The notes under the pieces are model-generated. The model did no database searches. It saw only the letters and a list, made by a program, of their open reading frames with translations, and had not been told where the DNA came from. Positions 58,664 to 64,000 of a DNA stretch of 64,000 bases are shown piece after piece. Each line of letters begins with the position of its first letter. Within the stretch, counting starts at the first letter, position 1. The position numbers were made by a program, and so were the translations under genes. Source of the DNA: Dongshaea marina (GTDB lineage: Bacteria; Pseudomonadota; Gammaproteobacteria; Enterobacterales; Aeromonadaceae); assembly GCF_003072645.1 (NCBI RefSeq), contig NZ_CP028897.1:2121658-2185657 (forward strand). Direction: 5' to 3'.

Positions 58664-59638
58664 ATGAATATCTTCCGGGAGTGGAATCGAATAAAGCACA
58701 AAGGGCGAGGTTTCATCGAGCGTTGGCTGGATGCAAGGATCCCGGGGGCAGACTCTGTCGTATTGAATGAGGGGCGGATCTTTATCTTACCGACCCGCTT
58801 TGGTTATCTGCTGCTATTGTTGGTGGTGATCATCTTCCTGCTTGGGCTCAATTATGGGAACAGCCTGGCTTTTGCCCTGAGTTTTCTGCTACTGAGCCTG
58901 TTTCTGGTTGCCATCTGGGAGACATTTTATAACCTGCGAGGTCTTCGGCTGAGTAAGCATCATAATGGCCATGGATTTGCGGGGGAGGAGATCTGCTTCG
59001 GCATCCAGCTCAATGGACCTGGTCATAGATCCCTCAGGCTTGGCTGGCCCGTAAGTGGTGAGATCACGGCCGATATACTCAGGGGTAAGTCCCACCACTG
59101 TCACCTTTATTACCCGGCTCGTCGCCGTGGACGATTGCACCCCGGGCGGTTTCGGATCAGTAGTCGCTATCCCCTGGGATTACTGGAAGCCTGGAGCTGG
59201 ATCGATCTTGGATTTTCAGCCCTGGTGTACCCTGAACCGCTACCATCTCCGGTGCCGGATGGAGGGTGGAGTAGTGATGAGGGGCGAGGAAAAGTCACTC
59301 TGGGTCAGGATGACTTTGCCGGTTTTCGCCGCTACCAACCGGGGGATCCGATCAGTCAGATCGCCTGGAAGAAACGGGTCAAGGGAGACGCTTTGATCAC
59401 TAAGCAGTTTATCTCCCGTGAAGATAGTCGTAACTGGTTGTGCTGGGAACAAACCCATGGGGGAGTGGAGATGCGCCTCAGCCAACTCTGCTATTGGGTC
59501 CTGGAGTCAGAGCGTCGTCAGCAGGCTTATGGTTTGCAGATGCCCGCTCAGCAGGTTGAGATCGGTTTGGGTGTAGCTCAGCAGAAAGCCTGTTTAAGAC
59601 AGCTGGCGCTGTTTGGTGAAGGGCAGGGAGATGAGTGA
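58664..59638 (+). CDS. DUF58 membrane protein
   Basis: 324 residues. Two helices (about residues 46-64 and 66-86) and a cytoplasmic DUF58 domain with DFAGFRRYQPGDPISQIAWKK. Typical partner of MoxR ATPases, starting five bases after moxR. The C-terminus overlaps the transglutaminase start by eight bases. Confidence 0.92.
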   Translation: MNIFREWNRIKHKGRGFIERWLDARIPGADSVVLNEGRIFILPTRFGYLLLLLVVIIFLLGLNYGNSLAFALSFLLLSLFLVAIWETFYNLRGLRLSKHHNGHGFAGEEICFGIQLNGPGHRSLRLGWPVSGEITADILRGKSHHCHLYYPARRRGRLHPGRFRISSRYPLGLLEAWSWIDLGFSALVYPEPLPSPVPDGGWSSDEGRGKVTLGQDDFAGFRRYQPGDPISQIAWKKRVKGDALITKQFISREDSRNWLCWEQTHGGVEMRLSQLCYWVLESERRQQAYGLQMPAQQVEIGLGVAQQKACLRQLALFGEGQGDE

Positions 59639-61642
59639 TCGGCTTGGATCACTCAACCGCAGTAGCCTGATCGGCCTATTAGCGATCCAGTTGCTGCTTT
59701 TTCTACCACTGTGGTCAGTTCTTCCCTATTGGCTGTCTTTGGTTGCGATTGTCGTGTGGTGCTGGCGTTTTCTGCTGCTGCAGATGCGGCGAAGCCTTCC
59801 TGGTCGGACATTCAAAATGTTGCTGGTGATTGCGGCGATCTTTGCCCTGGTTGCTCAGTACCGATTTGCGGTTCGCCTCGAGGCCCTGGTTTCACTCTTG
59901 TGTCTCTTTTACTGCCTCAAGCTGCTGGAGATGCGGCTGAATCGGGACGCCCAGTGGGTCTGCGGGCTGAGCTTTTTTGTTCTGGGATCGGTCTTCTTGT
60001 TCAAACAGAGTATTCTTATCAGTCTCTATGGATGCCTAGTGATCTGGGTCATCCTGCTGGTCCTTATCGGCTTGAATCGTCCCCACACCCGAGAGACCTT
60101 CTCAGACAATGCCTGGGCCGTTACCAGCTTGCTGCTTAAGGCATCTCCCCTGATGGTGCTGCTATTTATTTTGGTTCCCAGGGTTCCCCCGCTGTGGGCT
60201 GTTCCGCTGGCGAGTCACCAGGGACGGACTGGTCTGAGTGACAGGATAGCCCCCGGGGATATTGCTCACCTGACTCAGTCTGATGAACTGGTTTTCCGTG
60301 CGAGATTCGAGGGGGAGATCCCGGATAAAAGCAGGCTCTATTGGCGCGCCCTGACCCTGAGTGAGTTTGATGGGCGGCGTTGGTATCGACTGGACGAAAC
60401 CCAGCTTGCAAGACGAATGGGACTGAAAGATGAAGCTTTGCGACCTAAGACGAAACGCAGTCCCTGGCTTAGAGGCACCCTTGCTTCTCTTGACTACGAG
60501 CTGTTACTGGAGCCGGCAGGAAGTTCCTGGATCTATTCGTTGGCCAGTGTGAGCCAGACTCTTCAACCTCTCATCTTTACCCGGGATTATAACCTGATGC
60601 GCCCTAAGGGCAGGGTTGAGCGGGCCAGCTACCGGATTAGCAGTGAATCCGCAGCGATACGAGATGAAAGCCTGCCCTACTGGCTCAGAGATCTGACATT
60701 GCGGCTACCTGCGGGAAATCCGCGTACCCGTCAGCTTGCCCGGGAGCTTCGCTCTGCTCATTCAGCTTCTGAGGAGAAGCTTCTGCAGGCCGCGCTCAAC
60801 TATTTCAGGCAGGAGCCATTTTTTTACACGCTCAGGCCTCCAAGGCTTACCGGCTACACCATAGATCAATTCATGTTTGAAACGCGCCGTGGGTTTTGTG
60901 CCCATTTTGCAGGAGGGCTGGTGTTTGTGCTGAGAGCCGCAGGGATCCCGGCGCGGGTGGTGGCAGGATACCAGGGGGGGAGATCGACCCGCTTGGTTTT
61001 GTCCAGGTGCGCCAGTTTGATGCCCATGCCTGGGTTGAAGTCTGGCTTCCCGGACGTGGCTGGGTCAGCGTGGATCCAACCGCTATGGTAGCCCCCTCCC
61101 GTATCGAGCGGGGGCTTGCAGAGGCGACCGCTCCTGAGGGAAGTTTTCTTGAGCAGCGGCCACTGTCACTGCTGCGTTATCAGCACCTGGTGTGGCTCAA
61201 TACCCTGCGTCGCCAATGGGATCGACTTGAGTATCGATGGCATCGCTATGTCATTGGCTATGATGAAAAGCGCCAGGGTGATCTGCTGGGCAACTGGCTT
61301 GGGGTGGCGGCTTATCTCAAGAGTGGTCTTATTCTGGTTACAGGATCTGTTCTTGTCCTGAGTGGATACGGCTTGTTTGGTTTGTGGCAGGTCCGGCAAA
61401 GACGCAGCCGATTGGACAGGTTATTTCTGAGGTTTTGTCGACGGATCAGGCGTCGGGGTTTTGAGCGAATTTGCGGGGAGACGGCACAGCAACTGGCGCA
61501 ACGGGTTGCGACACAGAGCCCTCATCTGGCCGAGCCCTGTCAGACATTTGCTACACTCTATACCCGACTCAACTTTGATCCCCGTCAGCCTCCCACCCGC
61601 GAGGACTATCGAAACTTAACTGCCTGCCTTGCCAGACTTTAG
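59631..61642 (+). CDS. TgpA-like transmembrane transglutaminase (one apparent frameshift)
   Basis: 670 residues after adding one G to the G7 tract at 60974-60980, joining frames to AGYQGGEIDPLGFVQVRQ. N-terminal six helices (about 15-200), DUF3488 region, then the transglutaminase core with Cys in RRGFCAHFAGG, His in FDAHAWVEVW and Asp in SVDPTA, and a final helix and DUF4129-like tail. Periplasmic catalytic domain. Completes the MoxR-DUF58-TgpA operon common in proteobacteria; in Pseudomonas TgpA is essential. Confidence 0.93.
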
Positions 61643-61661
61643 GCTCTGTTGTGTCTCGCGC

Positions 61662-61690
61662 TTGTTAAGGTTTTTCGTGGGTGTTATATT
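61662..61690 (+). promoter_or_regulatory. Sigma-70 promoter of a short transcript
   Basis: TTGTTA (61662-61667), 17-base spacer, TATATT (61685-61690). Start expected near 61697. Confidence 0.7.
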
Positions 61691-61696
61691 TTGCTT

Positions 61697-61822
61697 CTAA
61701 TTTGAAGGGAGAGTAAACGATGTTCAGGATTTGTATCGAGAAGCTGAAGTTATAGCGATCAGATCGGCAGCCGTTTTACTCTCTATCTTGTAGAAGCCCG
61801 GGATCTGATCCCGGGCTTTTTT
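61697..61822 (+). ncRNA. Candidate short RNA or leader transcript with strong terminator
   Basis: A good promoter and a strong terminator (AAGCCCGGGAT/ATCCCGGGCTT, then T6 at 61817-61822) bound a ~125-nt unit. Inside lies a 11-residue frame MFRICIEKLKL at 61720-61755 with AAGGGAG upstream; its codons show no amino-acid bias, so it is not an obvious attenuator peptide. Could be an sRNA, a dual-function RNA or a regulatory leader. Confidence 0.55.
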
Positions 61823-61906
61823 ATGCCCTGCTTCTCAGACGGAGTTCTTCGTCGTGTTGATGCAGACTCCTTTGAGGGAAACCTTAATTACAGGAGTAAT
61901 TGCATC

Positions 61907-62020
61907 ATGAACAATTCAACCTTTACCTCGAGTCATTGGCTTTTGTCCTTTCTATTTAACACCATCGGATTAAGTCGCTATGTATATCTGCCCGGAGCAC
62001 GATCGCTGGCAATGGGATAA
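61907..62020 (+). CDS. Possible 37-residue small protein
   Basis: Starts MNNSTFTSSHW after an AGGAG; contains a short hydrophobic stretch LLSFLFNTIGL. No family. The region 61643-62164 otherwise holds only the short RNA unit. Confidence 0.35.
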   Translation: MNNSTFTSSHWLLSFLFNTIGLSRYVYLPGARSLAMG

Positions 62021-62164
62021 GTTCAAAGGCCAGCGCTTGCTAAACCATGGGGGAGGATGACTCCTTCCTATGGGGTTTAGCTATCGGGAGTTTAGCGGGA
62101 ATAAGATGTTCATATCTTTAATATGAGCAGTCGTTCAGAAACATAATCAACAAGGATAAATAAA

Positions 62165-63454
62165 ATGAATCCCATGGGATCAGAAAAACATTACAACAGT
62201 GTCGTTGAACTTCTTCCGCAAGAGAGGACGAATCTGTTATTGACGGAATCTATGACCGTTTCGACCCTGTTTGAAGGTAAAGTGCCAGAGGAATTTATTG
62301 AGGCACGATTAAAAGAGATTGTTAGCGTCAACCCGTGGGTTAGATCTCGGCTGGTCACCAACCCTGAAAGTGGTCAACCTGGGTTATCTTATCCGCATGA
62401 TGATTTTACTCCGGGCGAGCTTTTTAAATCGGTGCATTTGTCGGAGCTTGGCATGGATGGTGGGGGCTTTGAGACGATGATTAAGCAGAGCAGCTCCCGT
62501 TTTATAACCAAGCAGCAACAGGGCCTGTACGTGAGGCAGGGGATCCATTGCATCGATAAAGATGAGTCCCTGATCAAAATAACTGTATGTGAAGGGGATA
62601 AGCATAACTTTATATTGATAGTGTCTATGTCCCATGTGCTTGGCGATGCAGCAACTTTCTATCAGCTCTATGGGATGCTGAGTCCTGAGTCTGAGGTGAA
62701 GTTCCTGGAGTCTAAGCGTTGTTTTGAAGTTGTCGATAACCTGTCTCACTTGCCCGATGAGATAAGAGGGTTTTCCTGTGATAACCGAAAACGGCTGGCA
62801 CATGTGTTTAAGGATATGAAACTTAATAAGAGGCAATGCCTCATCAATGGATTCAGGATAAAGGAGGAGTCGCAATATGATGAGCAGCCCGATCACCACA
62901 AGAGCGGATTTTTCAGGATCAATAAAGCATGGGTCGATCAGGAGAAGCAAGCTGTTTTAGCTCACAGTGATGGTTCGGCCTATGTATCGACCAATGATAT
63001 TTTAACCTCATGGTTTATGAAAACGAGTGAAGCACACTGTGGATTACTTGCGGTTAATCTTCGGGGGAGAGATTTAAGGCTTAAGGATAATCAGGTGGGG
63101 AACTATGTGCTTGCCTCGATTCTGTATCCCGATGAATTTGCCAGTGCCCGGAATGTTCGTCAGTTTGTAGACTCACTCGATAGCTATCATCTCAGTGATA
63201 GCCAGGAGTCAACCCCGAGTAACCGGGTATTAATCACCAACTGGACTCAATATTATGTCGATCTGGACTTGGGTCCTGAGTGCCGGTTATTGGAGCACAG
63301 GCCTGTCTTTCCTTATGGCTTTGGCTCAGGGTTGCGTTGGAGCTCAATCATGTTCATCTATTGTTTGCGTGAGGGGGCTCTCGGAGCCTTCATCGACAGT
63401 GAGTGCTTTAGCCGTTTTGAAAAAGAGATCGGAGGGATACTCAGTCCCTTGTAA
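62165..63454 (+). CDS. Condensation/BAHD-like CoA-dependent acyltransferase fold protein
   Basis: 429 residues with AAGGA upstream. The active-site motif HVLGD (H-x-x-x-D) at about residues 158-162 in VSMSHVLGDAATF, and a second structural motif VNLRGRD near residue 300, identify the chloramphenicol-acetyltransferase-like superfamily (NRPS condensation, BAHD, WES). It stands alone, without NRPS carrier or adenylation genes, and no DFGWG motif is visible. Substrate unknown. Confidence 0.75.
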   Translation: MNPMGSEKHYNSVVELLPQERTNLLLTESMTVSTLFEGKVPEEFIEARLKEIVSVNPWVRSRLVTNPESGQPGLSYPHDDFTPGELFKSVHLSELGMDGGGFETMIKQSSSRFITKQQQGLYVRQGIHCIDKDESLIKITVCEGDKHNFILIVSMSHVLGDAATFYQLYGMLSPESEVKFLESKRCFEVVDNLSHLPDEIRGFSCDNRKRLAHVFKDMKLNKRQCLINGFRIKEESQYDEQPDHHKSGFFRINKAWVDQEKQAVLAHSDGSAYVSTNDILTSWFMKTSEAHCGLLAVNLRGRDLRLKDNQVGNYVLASILYPDEFASARNVRQFVDSLDSYHLSDSQESTPSNRVLITNWTQYYVDLDLGPECRLLEHRPVFPYGFGSGLRWSSIMFIYCLREGALGAFIDSECFSRFEKEIGGILSPL

Positions 63455-63714
63455 GCCCGATAGGCAGGGTGAACTCTCCTTGGTTATGCTGATTAGCCAA
63501 CCCCTGATTCAGGGACAGGGGTTGGTGTTCTGACGATTTCAGATATTTCAGAGCAGATCGGGTATGGGATGGCCGGTGAAGGTTACACTCTCTTTTTTCG
63601 TAAATTAACCAGAATAACGACAGGTATACCTCAGTCGGCCTCCTCTGAAAGAACCGAGTGAGCCCAGCTGTGGGTCAGCTGTACTCAACCCAGGGATATG
63701 ACAGGGCATCGCTG

Positions 63715-64000
63715 ATGAGAATTATTCTTGCTTTAATACTCTTTGTTTATCTTTTACCTGTGGCTCGGGCGGCAGAAGTGATCACTCTGGTCACCGATCC
63801 CTGGCCTCCTTATTATGTTCCGACTCTTAAACAGCAGGGCTTTTTAACCGAAATCGCCCGCCAGGCGTGTGAGCGCTCAGGTTATCAACTTGAAGTTAAA
63901 TTTATGCCCTGGAATCGGGCTCTCAAGCATGCAAGGATGGGGGTCTATGACGGTACATTGGGGGCTTATTATACCCAGGAGCGAGCCAGAGACTTTTTCT
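63715..64000 (+). CDS. Periplasmic solute-binding protein, family 3 (cut by window edge)
   Basis: First ~95 residues: signal peptide (1-19, PVARAAE), VTDPWPPYYVPTLKQQGFLT, KFMPWNRALKHARMG and GAYYTQERARDFF. Very like the protein at 54607. Open to the end of the window. Confidence 0.88.
   Translation, partial: MRIILALILFVYLLPVARAAEVITLVTDPWPPYYVPTLKQQGFLTEIARQACERSGYQLEVKFMPWNRALKHARMGVYDGTLGAYYTQERARDFF

Noticed and set aside
61697-61822. Short RNA as Spot 42
   Set aside because: Only the GTAA..GATGTTC segment is similar; the rest and the genomic neighbours differ from spf loci.

Overview
The window is chromosomal DNA of a gammaproteobacterium, probably a marine or brackish relative of Vibrionales, Aeromonadales or Alteromonadales. 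The evidence is the rnd/minEDC/ycgL/ycgN block, pyrD followed by zapC, an argE gene divergent from argCB, a complete hisGDCBHAFI operon behind a hisL attenuator, an NAD-glutamate dehydrogenase of the long ~1600-residue type, and an add gene behind an adenine riboswitch very close to the Vibrio one. Genus cannot be fixed from the sequence alone.

Layout. 1-11 kb: end of a periplasmic binding protein, pepN, DUF2835, NAD-GDH, pyrD, zapC and a membrane-anchored unknown. 11-17 kb: a xanthine-dehydrogenase-type molybdenum hydroxylase in which Mo and FAD parts are fused, its [2Fe-2S] subunit, and a xanthine/uracil-family permease. 17-22 kb: rnd, minCDE, ycgL, a lytic transglycosylase, ycgN and a Sel1-repeat protein. 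22-26 kb: the divergent nickel/cobalt pair rcnR/rcnA with two textbook RcnR sites, a DUF3943 protein and a binding protein. 26-39 kb: adenine riboswitch plus add, short N-acetylglutamate synthase/argB/argC divergent from argE, then the his operon. 39-50 kb: an AT-richer accessory island with IS5 and IS1 remnants, a broken binding protein, a phage-like repressor coupled to a VUT membrane protein that carries an in-frame stop, seven tandem paralogues of a small secreted cysteine-rich protein, and an exported PSD/PsiD-like decarboxylase. 50-64 kb: more orphan binding proteins, AraC plus EamA exporter, an LprI-domain protein, PhzF, a GFA-type enzyme, a MoxR/DUF58/transglutaminase operon, a candidate short RNA and an orphan condensation/BAHD-like acyltransferase.

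Two features run through the whole window. First, at least eleven otherwise intact genes (gdhB, xdhAB twice, xdhC, the permease, ycgN, the acetylglutamate synthase, hisB, hisF, araC, the transglutaminase) are broken by a -1 shift, nearly all in a G or C run of four or more, and one added G/C restores the expected length. This looks like homopolymer undercalling in the assembly, so these are annotated as whole genes. Second, a ~190-bp MITE-like element with CTAGAGC ends occurs in five places, twice with its end lying on the stop codon of a gene.

The most promising undescribed system is the array at 43.4-47.8 kb: seven exported ~150-residue proteins with a conserved six-cysteine plan and a C-terminal Cys-Trp-His motif, of no family I recognise.
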